Positions 7,503 through 16,367 of a stretch of DNA of 64,000 nt are shown piece after piece. Every line of letters begins with the position of its first letter. The first letter of the stretch is position 1. This stretch comes from Natronoglomus mannanivorans. GTDB taxonomy: Archaea > Halobacteriota > Halobacteria > Halobacteriales > Natrialbaceae. Where the stretch lies: contig JAOPKB010000004.1 of assembly GCA_025517485.1 (NCBI GenBank), positions 1 through 64,000 on the forward strand, written 5' to 3'. A program made the position numbers and the translations under genes. The notes under the pieces were generated by a model. The model was not told where the DNA came from. It ran no database searches and saw nothing but the letters and a program-made list of their open reading frames with translations.

Positions 7503-9179
7503 TCAGTCGGCGACGATCGTGGGATTGTCCTGTTTGGGGTCGAATTCGAATTCGGGTTCGGGTTCGGGATCGATCGTCACGAGAGAGCGGTTTTCGGTGT
7601 CGGTCGCAGTCTCGGAGTCAGAGTTGGAGTCCGTCTCGGATTCGGACTCCTCGATCACGTACCGCTGGCCCAACATCGGATCGAGTAGCGCGTCGACCGA
7701 TCCCCTGTCGTCCCGGAGCACGGGGACGTCGTCGGTCGCCGTAGACTCGATGTAGGTACCTACTTCGTCGCTCAGGTCGATGCCGATGTCGCGCTCGTCG
7801 TTACGTGCCTCGAGGTCGGTCTGCGTGAGCCGGTCCCCGTCTTTGGTCGCGACGAGTTCGATGTTCTGGACGACGTTCGCACTCGAGGTGCGGAAGGCGT
7901 AGACCTGCGGGAAGACCTGTTCCATGGTCTTGTACTCTGCGCGGTAGAAGTCGGACGCCGGGCCGCTGGGCGCCGAAATCACGTTCGCGACGAGGACGCC
8001 GTCGTCGTTCAGGCGGTCGTCGACCTCGGTCATGAATTCCTCGGTGGTCAGCTCGTGGGGAACCTTGTCCATCTTGTAGGCGTCGAGGACGATCGCGTCG
8101 TAGGTGTGGTCGGTGTTCTGGAGAAACATCCGCCCGTCCTCGTTGTAGATGTTCAACTGGTCGCTCTCCTCGACGTCGAAGTACGTCTCCGCCGCGTCGA
8201 TCACGTCCGGATCGATCTCGACGACGTCGACGGTCGCGTCGTACTCCTCGATGAACCGCGTCGGGCCGGTGAAGCCGCCGCCGCCGACGAAGAGGACCCG
8301 CTCGATCTCGTCCGGATCGTCGTGGAACAGATAGGGCATGTGGAAGTACCGCGTGTAGTCGAAGACGTGTCGGTTCGGGTTCTGGAGGTCCATCGCACTG
8401 TGGCGTTTTCCGTCGAGGTACATGGTCCGAGTGTCACCCGAATCGGCGACCGTCAGCTCCTGATAGGGCGTCTGAGTCTGGTGGACGACCTCGCCTTGGA
8501 CGGAGTAGCCGGCGGTGCCGCCGGCGGCGGCACCGACGAGTAGGATGACCACGAAGAACGCGCCGATCGTCGGTTTCCGCGAGGGTTTCGGCAACTCGAG
8601 GGCGATCGCCGTCACGACCAGCAAGATCCCGAAGAGGAGCCCGATCTGGTCGATCGAGAGCGACGGGATGAGCAGGAACGTCGTCGCGAACGTGCCGACG
8701 ATGCTGCCGATCGTCCCCAGCGCGTAGACGTGACCCGAGGCCTCGCCGATCCCCTCTTTCTGGGAGAGCTGAGCCGCGTAGGGGCTGATGAACCCGAGGA
8801 AGTACGTCGGCGGCCCGAACATGATGATGATCGCCGGCAGCGAGGCGTACCGGGGTGGCAGGTTGATCGTCGCCGTCGTCGTCAGGAGGGCGTCTCTGGC
8901 GAACAGCAACACCGCGACGTAGGCCGCGGTCGCGATGAACAGCCACGCCATCTCCCGGTTGGTCGCTCGAGCGGCACGTTTCCCGCCCTGATGGTAGCCG
9001 AGGCTGAGTGCGGCGAGGAAGATGCCGATGATGCTCCCCCAGGTGTAGATACTGCTGCCGAACTGTGGGGCGACGATCCGGCCGGCGAGAATCTCCAGCC
9101 CCATACTGGCCACGCCCGAGATGAATACCGCGAGTTCTGCTTTCGTCAATCGGGGGACGTGGTCTGGAAGTGTCCGCAT
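7503..9179 (-). CDS. Membrane-fused spermidine synthase-like protein
   Basis: A 558-aa protein with two parts. Residues 1 to about 225 hold seven or more membrane helices of the kind found before spermidine-synthase-like domains. From about 230 the Rossmann methyltransferase-type fold of spermidine synthase follows, with VLFVGGGGFTGP (cofactor loop), VDVVEIDPDVID and IVLDAYK. The catalytic Asp region of true aminopropyltransferases is altered, so the reaction is uncertain. It may transfer aminopropyl groups or be a sensor-like relic. The last 45 residues are an acidic low-complexity tail ending in EPEPEFEF encoded by TTCGGG-type hexamers. A GTTAATTAC box sits about 30 nt upstream. Confidence 0.85.
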   Translation of the reverse strand: MRTLPDHVPRLTKAELAVFISGVASMGLEILAGRIVAPQFGSSIYTWGSIIGIFLAALSLGYHQGGKRAARATNREMAWLFIATAAYVAVLLFARDALLTTTATINLPPRYASLPAIIIMFGPPTYFLGFISPYAAQLSQKEGIGEASGHVYALGTIGSIVGTFATTFLLIPSLSIDQIGLLFGILLVVTAIALELPKPSRKPTIGAFFVVILLVGAAAGGTAGYSVQGEVVHQTQTPYQELTVADSGDTRTMYLDGKRHSAMDLQNPNRHVFDYTRYFHMPYLFHDDPDEIERVLFVGGGGFTGPTRFIEEYDATVDVVEIDPDVIDAAETYFDVEESDQLNIYNEDGRMFLQNTDHTYDAIVLDAYKMDKVPHELTTEEFMTEVDDRLNDDGVLVANVISAPSGPASDFYRAEYKTMEQVFPQVYAFRTSSANVVQNIELVATKDGDRLTQTDLEARNDERDIGIDLSDEVGTYIESTATDDVPVLRDDRGSVDALLDPMLGQRYVIEESESETDSNSDSETATDTENRSLVTIDPEPEPEFEFDPKQDNPTIVAD

Positions 9180-9311
9180 CTATCCCGCGCCTAAGTGCAG
9201 TGCGTAATTAACTCTTGCAGGTTGGCCGTCCCCACCGCCGGTCCAAGCCAACAGACTCATACCCGTTCCCGTTCCGGTCGCACTCGAGTGAGACGTAGTT
9301 CCAGCCTTCCG

Positions 9312-9593
9312 ATGGATAGAAACGAGGTCGCCGACCTGTTGACCGAGACCGTCCACCAGTACTTCGACCGCGTCGCCGGGCCCCTCCTGTTGCTGTACCT
9401 CTTCGTCGTCCCGTTCGCGATCACGCAGTTTACCGCGACGACGGTCGACGACCTCCGGACGTTACAGGGAATGGCCTCCATCGTTTTCGGACCGCCGATC
9501 CTCCTGAACTGTCTGGTGATGTACGGCTGGCTCGTCGCGGATCTTCTCAGGGATTCCGACGTTCACCTCTATCGAGCCGACATCGAGAAGTGA
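9312..9593 (+). CDS. Small two-helix membrane protein (93 aa)
   Basis: A 93-aa protein with two hydrophobic segments (about 22-40 and 58-76) separated by a polar loop (TATTVDDLRTLQG), with a charged N-terminus (MDRNEVADLL) and C-terminus. The frame is open upstream to 9195 but that part is Arg/Ser-rich and unlike haloarchaeal protein, so the ATG at 9312 is preferred. Its stop overlaps a GTG of the downstream luciferase-like frame, suggesting cotranscription. No family was recognised. Confidence 0.65.
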   Translation: MDRNEVADLLTETVHQYFDRVAGPLLLLYLFVVPFAITQFTATTVDDLRTLQGMASIVFGPPILLNCLVMYGWLVADLLRDSDVHLYRADIEK

Positions 9594-9646
9594 GTCGGTC
9601 GATAGGACGTCGAACGGTTGATCACGATCGATCCCTGAACACGCGT

Positions 9647-10681
9647 GTGAACCTCTCGATCGTCGACCTCGCACCGGTCCCGGCCGGTGGGACTGCAACT
9701 GACGCGTACGAGAACACCCTCGAGTTCGCTCGCGAAGCCGAACGCCTCGGCTACTCCCGATTCTGGGTGGCCGAACACCACGGAATGGCGGACGCGATCG
9801 CGAGCACCACGCCAGAGGTGTTGATCGCCCGACTCGCCGCCGCGACCGACGACATCCGGATCGGTTCGGGAACGGTGCTGCTCAACCACTACAGTCCGTT
9901 CAAGGTCGCGGAGACTTTCGGCGCGCTCGACGCGATGGCGCCCGGTCGCGTCGATCTCGGGCTCGGTCGCGCGACCGGGATTCCGGCCGCCGACCGCGCC
10001 TTGCAGACGAGTCGCCGTTCTCGAAACCCCGACGCCGACCACGCCGAGAAGATCGAATCGGTCGTCACTCATCTCTACGACGGATTTCCGGACGATCATC
10101 CCTACGGCGACCTTCGGATCGCTCGCTCGGCCGAGGACACGCCGGAGGTGTGGCTCCTCGGCTCCAGTCCCTCGAGTGCCAAGATCGCGGGCGAACTCGG
10201 ACTCCGTTACTGCTTTGCGGCCTTCATCAGGCCATCCCTCGCCGAGCGTGCCGTCGACGTTTACCGGGAGCACTTCCAGCCGTCGCCGCTCGGTGCCGGC
10301 CCGGACGACCCCGAGGGAATGCTCGCGATCAACGTGACCTGCGCCGAAACCGACGAGGAGGCGGCGCGTCTCCGCGCGTCCGTCGAGGCGTCGTACAAGC
10401 GGATGGAACGCGGCGTCATCGGTCCGGCGCCGCCCGTCGAGGAGGCGATCGACGAGCTCGGCGGCGTTCCCGATCCGACGCCGAACCCCCTCGACCTCGA
10501 GGCGGATTCGTGGCCGCGTGCGATCTCCGGTAGTCCGTCGACGGTGCGTGCGTTGTTGAACCAGCTCACCGATCGGGTCGGCGTCGACGACGTGGTCGTC
10601 CAGAACGTCATCGCCGATCACGACGACATGCTTCGCTCTCACGAGTTACTCGCCGAGGGCGTCGGGCTCTCACCCCGGTGA
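9647..10681 (+). CDS. LLM-class flavin-dependent oxidoreductase (MsnO8 family)
   Basis: A 344-aa luciferase-like monooxygenase. The N-terminus NLSIVDLAPVP, the RFWVAEHHGMADAIAS segment and VDLGLGRATG are signatures of the MsnO8 group. It should use reduced flavin to oxidise an unknown substrate in the cytoplasm. GTG at 9647 gives the family-typical start. An earlier in-frame GTG at 9590 would overlap the stop of the small membrane protein and add 19 residues not seen in the family. Confidence 0.87.
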   Translation: MNLSIVDLAPVPAGGTATDAYENTLEFAREAERLGYSRFWVAEHHGMADAIASTTPEVLIARLAAATDDIRIGSGTVLLNHYSPFKVAETFGALDAMAPGRVDLGLGRATGIPAADRALQTSRRSRNPDADHAEKIESVVTHLYDGFPDDHPYGDLRIARSAEDTPEVWLLGSSPSSAKIAGELGLRYCFAAFIRPSLAERAVDVYREHFQPSPLGAGPDDPEGMLAINVTCAETDEEAARLRASVEASYKRMERGVIGPAPPVEEAIDELGGVPDPTPNPLDLEADSWPRAISGSPSTVRALLNQLTDRVGVDDVVVQNVIADHDDMLRSHELLAEGVGLSPR

Positions 10682-10836
10682 ATCGGTCGTCTCAGCAATG
10701 GTTTCACTCTGAGAGATATTTGCCGAGTTGACGAGCGACGGAGAACAGGCCGCGTCGAAAGCGCGGGCTCGAGACGACGATTCTCCGATTCTAGCGCCCT
10801 GAGAGGTGGAGTTTCGAACAGTCGATAGCCACGGTT

Positions 10837-11307
10837 TCACTCGTCCGCGTCGCGCCGGACGATCGTGAACCAGAAGTCCTCGACTGACTGGACGAACCCG
10901 ACGAACTCCTCGGTCGCGACGGGCTTTTGAATGTAGGTGTCCGCGTCGAGTCCGTGTGATTTGACGATATCTTCTTCCTCGTCCGAGCTCGTGAGGATGA
11001 CGACGGAAATTTCGCGGAGTACGGGGTCGTCGTTCAGTCCCGAGAGGACGTCGATTCCGTTCGAATCGGGTAGCTGTGGATCGAGCAAGACGATGTCCGG
11101 GCGCGGGACGTCCGTGTACTTGCCCCGCTGGTGGACGAAATCGAGCGCGCTCTCGCCGTCGGAGACGGCGTAGATCTGGTTCGTGATATTCGCCTCCTTG
11201 AACGACTCCGTGAACAGGCGCGTATCCCCGGGATTTGGCTCGACTAACAGAATATCGATCGGCTTGTTCTCGGTGACCTCCTCCGCCCTCCCATCGGCTG
11301 TAGTCAT
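10837..11307 (-). CDS. Stand-alone response regulator receiver protein
   Basis: A 156-aa protein made of a single receiver domain. The acidic start is ILLVEPNPGD (Pro in place of one of the usual acidic pair). The phospho-acceptor Asp lies in DIVLLDPQLP, Thr/Ser in VILTSSD and the Lys in IQKPV. Haloarchaea have many such Rcp1-like single-domain regulators that act by phosphorylation-dependent protein contact. No histidine kinase is adjacent, so the partner is encoded elsewhere. The changed acidic pocket may weaken metal binding but the key Asp, Thr and Lys remain. Confidence 0.88.
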   Translation of the reverse strand: MTTADGRAEEVTENKPIDILLVEPNPGDTRLFTESFKEANITNQIYAVSDGESALDFVHQRGKYTDVPRPDIVLLDPQLPDSNGIDVLSGLNDDPVLREISVVILTSSDEEEDIVKSHGLDADTYIQKPVATEEFVGFVQSVEDFWFTIVRRDADE

Positions 11308-11525
11308 CGTTTCCGTTTACCTACGTAGAGTTAAAAGAACCCGGGTAACCGCGTTGAACAGTCTGCTTCCCGTGGTGATCGGCCCGTTTTCGACTCGAGG
11401 GTGTCGCTCGTTCACTCGCCCACTCGACTACTCGGGAAGCGACTGACGGGAACTCACAAGCCCTGTCGAGAGACGCGAATCGCCCGCTTCCCAACGTTTT
11501 TCCACACGGTCGGCGACCACCGACT

Positions 11526-12290
11526 ATGACCGCATCACAGACCCACGAGTACGAAATCGGCGTCCAGAGCGTCGTCTTTCAGGCGCTCTCGCTCGCGGAC
11601 CTCCTCGACGAACTCGAGACGACCGGAATCGACCAGCTCGAACTCTGGGGGCGACACCTGTCGCCGGACGACGACGACGCGACGATCGAAGCCGCCCTCG
11701 AACGGATCGACGACGCCGACGTAACGATCTGTGGCTACGGCGTCGTCGACCTCGACGACACTGGACAGGCACGCGAACACGTCGCCTTCGCCGACCGGCT
11801 GGGTGCCGACTACGTCACCGTCAACTACCCGCCCGCGAGCGACGACGTCACCGAGGAACTGATCGCCCTCGCCGAGGAATACGACATCGACGTCGCGATC
11901 CACAACTACTCGACGGTCCACCACGACGACCTCTCGCAGATTTTCTCGAGCGTCGACGACGTTCGCGACGTTCTCGAGCGCTACGACCACCCCCGTCTGG
12001 GCGTCTGCATCGATACCGGCCACTTCCTCGTGATGGACGAAACGCCCGACGACGTGCTCCCGGATCTGGGCGACCGGGTCGTGGCGGTCCACCTGAAAGA
12101 CACCTCTGAAGCCGAACTCGAGGATATCCCGGGCGCGGGGCGACTCGACTTGCCCCACGTCCTGGAACTGCTCGACGAACACGCCGCGCTCGAGGCGCCG
12201 CTGGTCATCGAGTACGAACTACCCGCCGAGCGGGCGACCGAAGCGCTCGTCGAGGCCGCGGAGAATATCCGGGCTGCGAGCGGACAGTAG
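11526..12290 (+). CDS. Sugar phosphate isomerase/epimerase (xylose isomerase-like TIM barrel)
   Basis: A 254-aa AP-endonuclease-2/xylose-isomerase-like barrel. Metal-ligand candidates are Glu in QLELWGRHL, the His pair in AIHNYSTVHHDD, Asp/His in CIDTGHFLVM, and His in VAVHLKDTSEAE, ending in a Glu-rich VIEYELP strand. Such enzymes isomerise or dehydrate sugars or inositol derivatives using a divalent metal. The substrate is not evident. A TTTTTCC box lies about 30 nt before the ATG. It stands alone. Confidence 0.83.
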   Translation: MTASQTHEYEIGVQSVVFQALSLADLLDELETTGIDQLELWGRHLSPDDDDATIEAALERIDDADVTICGYGVVDLDDTGQAREHVAFADRLGADYVTVNYPPASDDVTEELIALAEEYDIDVAIHNYSTVHHDDLSQIFSSVDDVRDVLERYDHPRLGVCIDTGHFLVMDETPDDVLPDLGDRVVAVHLKDTSEAELEDIPGAGRLDLPHVLELLDEHAALEAPLVIEYELPAERATEALVEAAENIRAASGQ

Positions 12291-12428
12291 CGCGCTGACT
12301 CGAATCGGCGTTTACCCGGGGTGACGCCGAATTGCAGGACAGGACTCGAACTCTCGACTGTCCCGTCTCGACTGCAATCGGTGCGAGAGCAGCGAAGTTT
12401 TTCGCCGCTGGCCGCCGTCCGGTCGGTC

Positions 12429-13034
12429 GTGGTTCGACTGCTCGAGGGCGAGGATACCGATCGGATGGACGCGCTGAGCGACGGAGTCTTCGCGATCGTC
12501 CTCACGCTGCTCGTCTTGCAGTTTCAGGTTCCGGACGCCGACGCCACAGGGGTGCCGGCGGCGCTGGCCGACCAGCGACCGCTCCTGTTCAGCTATCTGT
12601 TGAGTTTCGCCGTCGTCGGTCTCTACTGGATCGTCCACCACAACCTCTTCCAGCGGATCGTCCGCCACGATCGGGTGTTACTCTACCTGAACCTGCTGTT
12701 CTTGCTGACCGTCTCCTTTCTTCCCTTCCCGACCGAGTTGCTCGGGATCTACGGCACCCACTTCACCTGGACGCTGTACGCGCTCAACTTCTCGTTCGTC
12801 GGCCTCTCGCTGACGCTGCTCTGGTGGTACGCCTACCGGCGAGGATTCACCGACGAAACCGTCGATCACCGAACCGGTCGACTGGTCACCGTTCGCGGGT
12901 TGATCTCGCCGGTCGTCTTTCTCGTCTCGGTCGGCGTCGCCACCGTGAGCCTCTCGCTCGCCTTCGTCACGCCGATCCTCATCGTCCCGCTGCAGATGCT
13001 CTGGGCGCGCTACTACGAGCGCGGTCGCGAGTGA
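12429..13034 (+). CDS. TMEM175-like potassium channel (DUF1211)
   Basis: About 201 aa with six hydrophobic segments. The hallmark R-x3-FSDGVFAI of TMEM175-type channels appears as RMDALSDGVFAI at about 15-26, followed by YWIVHHNLF in helix 3, also typical. The protein is likely a tetrameric or dimeric cation channel in the membrane. The frame is open back to a GTG at 12321. I prefer the GTG at 12429 because family members begin only a few residues before the signature and the extra N-terminal residues are not acidic. Confidence 0.8.
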   Translation: MVRLLEGEDTDRMDALSDGVFAIVLTLLVLQFQVPDADATGVPAALADQRPLLFSYLLSFAVVGLYWIVHHNLFQRIVRHDRVLLYLNLLFLLTVSFLPFPTELLGIYGTHFTWTLYALNFSFVGLSLTLLWWYAYRRGFTDETVDHRTGRLVTVRGLISPVVFLVSVGVATVSLSLAFVTPILIVPLQMLWARYYERGRE

Positions 13035-13124
13035 CGCGCCGCTCGAGTCGCCTCGTCGCGCGTTCACGCACCAGCCCGCCGCTCGAGACCCCCATTTTTG
13101 AGGCCGACCGCCGTACCGACCGCC

Positions 13125-13622
13125 ATGAAAATCGTCTCGATCGAAGACGTCGAATCGACACCCGACGCGGACGCACACACCGACCGCCGCGCGCTGGCCG
13201 AGCCGCTGAACACGTCCGAGGTCGCGATCACGCGCTACGTCCTCGAGCCCGGCGAGCGATTCAGCGGCTCGGTTCACGCTCACATGGATCAGGAGGAGGT
13301 CTTTCTCGTGCTCGAGGGCGTCGCCACGTTCGAAACGCGAGAGAGAACGGTCACCGTCGGCGAAAACGAAGCGATCCGGTTCGCTCCCGGCGAGTTCCAG
13401 TCGGGCGAGAACGGCGGCGACGAGACGGTCGTCGCGTTCGCACTGGGTGCGCCTCGAGACAGCGAGGACGTGCGGATCGACCGAATTCCCGTGCTGGACG
13501 ATAGAAACGTCGCGTGTCCCGACTGCGGACACGACAATATGCGGATTCCGCGCGGCGACGAGTCCGGGTCCGGGCTCGTGTGCCCGCATCCGGAGTGTGA
13601 GGGGACGCTGGCAGTCGAATGA
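13125..13622 (+). CDS. Cupin protein with C-terminal zinc ribbon
   Basis: A 165-aa protein. Residues about 30-110 form a cupin barrel: FSGSVHAHMDQEEVFLVLEG gives the G-x5-HxH-x4-E metal motif and FAPGEFQSGENG the second motif, although the usual second-motif His is replaced. The last 30 residues carry CPDCGHDN and CPHPEC, a zinc ribbon. It could be a metal-dependent dioxygenase, isomerase or sensor. The zinc ribbon hints at nucleic-acid or protein contact. The start ATG follows a GC-rich region, and the gene ends 14 bp before the convergent YchF gene. Confidence 0.82.
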   Translation: MKIVSIEDVESTPDADAHTDRRALAEPLNTSEVAITRYVLEPGERFSGSVHAHMDQEEVFLVLEGVATFETRERTVTVGENEAIRFAPGEFQSGENGGDETVVAFALGAPRDSEDVRIDRIPVLDDRNVACPDCGHDNMRIPRGDESGSGLVCPHPECEGTLAVE

Positions 13623-13636
13623 GGCCCGAATCCCGT

Positions 13637-14830
13637 TCAGTTCGTCGTGATGACTTCGATCACGTCCCGGGGTTCGACCTCGTAGCTCTTGCCGAGTTGG
13701 CGGTTCGACCGGCAGTCGATCGCGTGGAGGAAGCCGTCGCCGATGTCGGAGTGGAGACTGTACGCGAAGTCCTCGGCCGTCGAGTTCGGCGGGATCAGAT
13801 AGCAGTCCGGTAGCACCTCGCCGCGTTCGTTGCCCAACCCGTTGGCTCCGCCGGGGAACACCGGCGTCACGCCGAGGACGTCGAACAGCGCCGTCTCGAG
13901 GGCGGCCTGGACGCCGGTCGCCCCGTACTCGGAGAGGAACTCGCGGATCTGTTCTAAGCCCTGTTCTTGCTCGCCGGAGATATCGCCCGTGATTTCGAAG
14001 TCCGCGTCGCCGGGCCGGTAGTCGACGACGTCGGCCTTGTCCGCCGACTTCAACGCCCGCTCGGCGTGGGCGCTCGCGGGGACGATCGTCAGGTGATCGT
14101 ACTCTGGATCCGCGGTGATCTCCTCGTAGTTCGTCTGGGCTGCGGGCGTGTCCATCTTGTTCGCCGCGATCACCATCGGCTTCGTCGCCTTGCGGATCTC
14201 CCGGGCGAGCTCGAGGCGGTCCTCGTCGTCCCACTCTTCGGGCTCGAAACCGATATCGACGCGGCGGATGAGGAGCTTGATCTCGTCTTCGTTCGTCTTG
14301 AACGCGCTCATCTGTTCTGCCAGTTCCTCCTCGATGGCGTCGTCTTCGGTCGTGTAGCCCGTCTCGTAGCGGTTGATTCCCTTCTCGAGAACCCCGAGGT
14401 ACCACTGGTCGAGTTCCTCCTCTAAGAAGTCGATGTCGACGCGGGGATCGTGGCCCTCGGTGGGTTCGCCCTCGATGTCGGTCTCGCCGGAGAAGTCGAC
14501 GACGTGGACGAGGACGTCGGTCTCGTTGAGGTCCGAGAGGAACTGGTTGCCCAGCCCCTTCCCCTCGTGTGCGCCGGGGATCAGGCCGGCGACGTCGACG
14601 AGTTTCGTGGGGACGAAGCGGGTCCCACAGTCACAGAAGCCGGTGTTCGGTGTACACTCCTCGTCGAACTCCGGGGCGGCACACTCGACGCGGACGTAGG
14701 CCTCGCCGACGCTCGGGTCGATCGTCGTGAAGGGATAGGCTCCCTCGGGCACGTCGTTCATCGTCGCTGCGTTGAAAAAGGAGGACTTGCCGACGGAGGG
14801 CTTGCCGACGAGTCCGATTCGGTAACTCAT
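13637..14830 (-). CDS. ychF: YchF/OBG-family GTPase
   Basis: A 397-aa P-loop NTPase of the OBG group. GLVGKPSVGKSS is the Walker A (about 6-17), the switch region is PFTTIDPSVG, DVAGLIPGAHEGKGLG is the G3 region, IAANKMD is G4, and a TGS domain forms the C-terminus. Bacterial YchF binds ATP because its G4 reads NxxE. Here it is the canonical NKxD, so GTP is more likely. It probably acts with the ribosome or in stress response. The frame is open to 14902 but the ATG at 14830 starts the P-loop domain and has a TTTAGT box 25 nt upstream. Four GTGGCAC repeats lie further upstream. Confidence 0.92.
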   Translation of the reverse strand: MSYRIGLVGKPSVGKSSFFNAATMNDVPEGAYPFTTIDPSVGEAYVRVECAAPEFDEECTPNTGFCDCGTRFVPTKLVDVAGLIPGAHEGKGLGNQFLSDLNETDVLVHVVDFSGETDIEGEPTEGHDPRVDIDFLEEELDQWYLGVLEKGINRYETGYTTEDDAIEEELAEQMSAFKTNEDEIKLLIRRVDIGFEPEEWDDEDRLELAREIRKATKPMVIAANKMDTPAAQTNYEEITADPEYDHLTIVPASAHAERALKSADKADVVDYRPGDADFEITGDISGEQEQGLEQIREFLSEYGATGVQAALETALFDVLGVTPVFPGGANGLGNERGEVLPDCYLIPPNSTAEDFAYSLHSDIGDGFLHAIDCRSNRQLGKSYEVEPRDVIEVITTN

Positions 14831-14880
14831 TGACGCTTCTCGTCGCGCAGTGACTAAACGGATTGCTTTCTGTCGTCGCC

Positions 14881-14938
14881 GTGGCACGGGCCGACGTGGC
14901 ACGCTTCAGTCGTGTTGTGGCACAGGTTAACGTGACAC
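14881..14938 (-). promoter_or_regulatory. Four GTGGCAC direct repeats upstream of ychF
   Basis: GTGGCAC occurs at 14881, 14896 and 14917, and GTGACAC at 14932, with steps of 15, 21 and 15 bp. The cluster covers positions 51 to 108 before the ychF start and lies just upstream of its TATA-like box at 14853-14858. It also lies between ychF and the end of the next gene. It has the look of a multi-site binding region for a regulator. This is inferred from the repeats alone. Confidence 0.5.
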
Positions 14939-14955
14939 TCCCCAGTAGTACCGCG

Positions 14956-16284
14956 TCACTCAGCTGGCGGCCACTCGCTGATTCCGTCGATCGCGTCCTC
15001 GAGGTCGGTTGCGATCTCCTGTGGATTGCTGTATCGGCGGTTGAACAGGGCGACGACGTCGACGCCGTCACCGCGCTGGGTGGCGACGGTGAACGTACCG
15101 GGCAGCGAGCCGAAGAACGGGCCGACCGATCCGGCGGCTTCGGTGTCGTCGGTACTTTCGGTTCCGTTCTCGCCGTCGTTCTCGTTCATACTGCCGGCGT
15201 CCGGGTCTTCGCCACTCGAGTCTCCCTCCCGAACCCGCGGTTCACCCGTCAACCAGTAGGCGTCCATGAACTCGAGGAGCGCCCGCGTCGAGGCGACCAG
15301 TCCGCCCGCCGAGTCGAGCGCTTCGAAGCGGTAGCCGCCGTCCGCACAGCGAACCCGGTCGGCCGAATCGAGTTCGAGCGCGTTCGAACACCGCGTCGGA
15401 TCGTCGTACCAGACCTCCCGCTCGGGCCGGTCGTCGGGATGGGTCCGCGCCAGGTGGACGTCGTCGACGTCGATTGGCTCGAGAACCTCGCCGACGAGAA
15501 ACGAGTGGTAGCTGTCGGGTTCGGCGACGGCTTCGACGACCTGTCCGAGCAGGCTGTAGCCGAAGTTCGAGTACACGGTCGCCTCGCCGGGCGTGAACTG
15601 CAGCGGCTGGCCGAGAACGTAGCGAGCGATCTCTCGCTTTCCCGGCGGTTCCTCGAGGTCCAGTTCGGTCGCAATGTCGAACGGCCGGAACATCGGATCG
15701 CCGGTGAGCGAGGGGTTCCAGCCGCCCTCGTGATCTAACAGGTGCTGGACGGTGATGTCCTCGATCCGCTCGTCACCGAGTCCGCCCGCCGGTTCGATCT
15801 CGAGCAGCGGGGAGACCCGCTCGTCAGTGGCGAGACGGCCGTCGTCGACCAGCGTCTCGACCGCCGCGTCGGTGAACGACTTGCTGAGGCTGGCGATTCG
15901 GAACAGTGCGTCGGGTTCGACGGGAGCGCCTCGCTCCTCGTCTGCCCAACCGTAGCCGCGCTCGAGGACGATCTCGCCGTCGTAGCTCACGCCGAGTGCG
16001 CCGGCCTCGATCGACCGATCGTCCATGTACTCGAGCATCGCGTCGTCCAGCGGTTGCAGTTCGGGGATCGAGTCGCCGGTGATCGGTCGGTCAGGGTCGT
16101 CGGTCGGTGTCTCCGTTTCCGTTTCCGTTTCCGTTTCGGCGTCGCTTTCCGTCGTCTCTGTCTCCGCTTCCGTCGCGTTCTCACCACCCGGACCGGTACC
16201 GTCACTCGAACAGCCTGCGATGGCGGCCATGCCGGCGACGGTACCGGCTCGGAGGAGGGCGCGCCGGTGGACCATCTCGTTCAT
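14956..16284 (-). CDS. Serine hydrolase, class C beta-lactamase/DD-peptidase-like lipoprotein
   Basis: A 442-aa exported protein. The N-terminus has a twin-arginine-like HRRALLRAG and a lipobox ending IAGCSS, then an acidic linker (ETETETETE, from TTTCCG hexamers). The catalytic domain has SLSK (S-x-x-K) at the N-terminal end and YSNFGYS (Y-x-N motif), as in class C beta-lactamases and D-aminopeptidases. A second acidic low-complexity insert lies near 355-385. Substrates of archaeal members are unknown since there is no peptidoglycan. They may be esterases or peptidases. A strong TATATA box 28 nt upstream fixes the start. Confidence 0.88.
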   Translation of the reverse strand: MNEMVHRRALLRAGTVAGMAAIAGCSSDGTGPGGENATEAETETTESDAETETETETETPTDDPDRPITGDSIPELQPLDDAMLEYMDDRSIEAGALGVSYDGEIVLERGYGWADEERGAPVEPDALFRIASLSKSFTDAAVETLVDDGRLATDERVSPLLEIEPAGGLGDERIEDITVQHLLDHEGGWNPSLTGDPMFRPFDIATELDLEEPPGKREIARYVLGQPLQFTPGEATVYSNFGYSLLGQVVEAVAEPDSYHSFLVGEVLEPIDVDDVHLARTHPDDRPEREVWYDDPTRCSNALELDSADRVRCADGGYRFEALDSAGGLVASTRALLEFMDAYWLTGEPRVREGDSSGEDPDAGSMNENDGENGTESTDDTEAAGSVGPFFGSLPGTFTVATQRGDGVDVVALFNRRYSNPQEIATDLEDAIDGISEWPPAE

Positions 16285-16308
16285 TCACTCGAACGTCCAG
16301 TAGCCGAA

Positions 16309-16315
16309 ATATATA
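16309..16315 (-). promoter_or_regulatory. TATA box for the serine hydrolase gene
   Basis: ATATATA centred about 28 nt before the ATG at 16284, embedded in a GC-rich region. It is symmetrical, so it could also serve the opposite strand, but no plus-strand gene starts nearby. Confidence 0.7.
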
Positions 16316-16367
16316 CATGTCGGTCCGTCTACCAGATGTGCCAGTAAGTGACTCGGTTCGTTCGCGC

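Noticed and set aside
12678..14405. A 575-codon minus-strand frame
   Set aside because: It is antisense to the TMEM175-like and cupin genes and out of frame with YchF. It is extremely Arg-rich, a usual shadow in GC-rich DNA.
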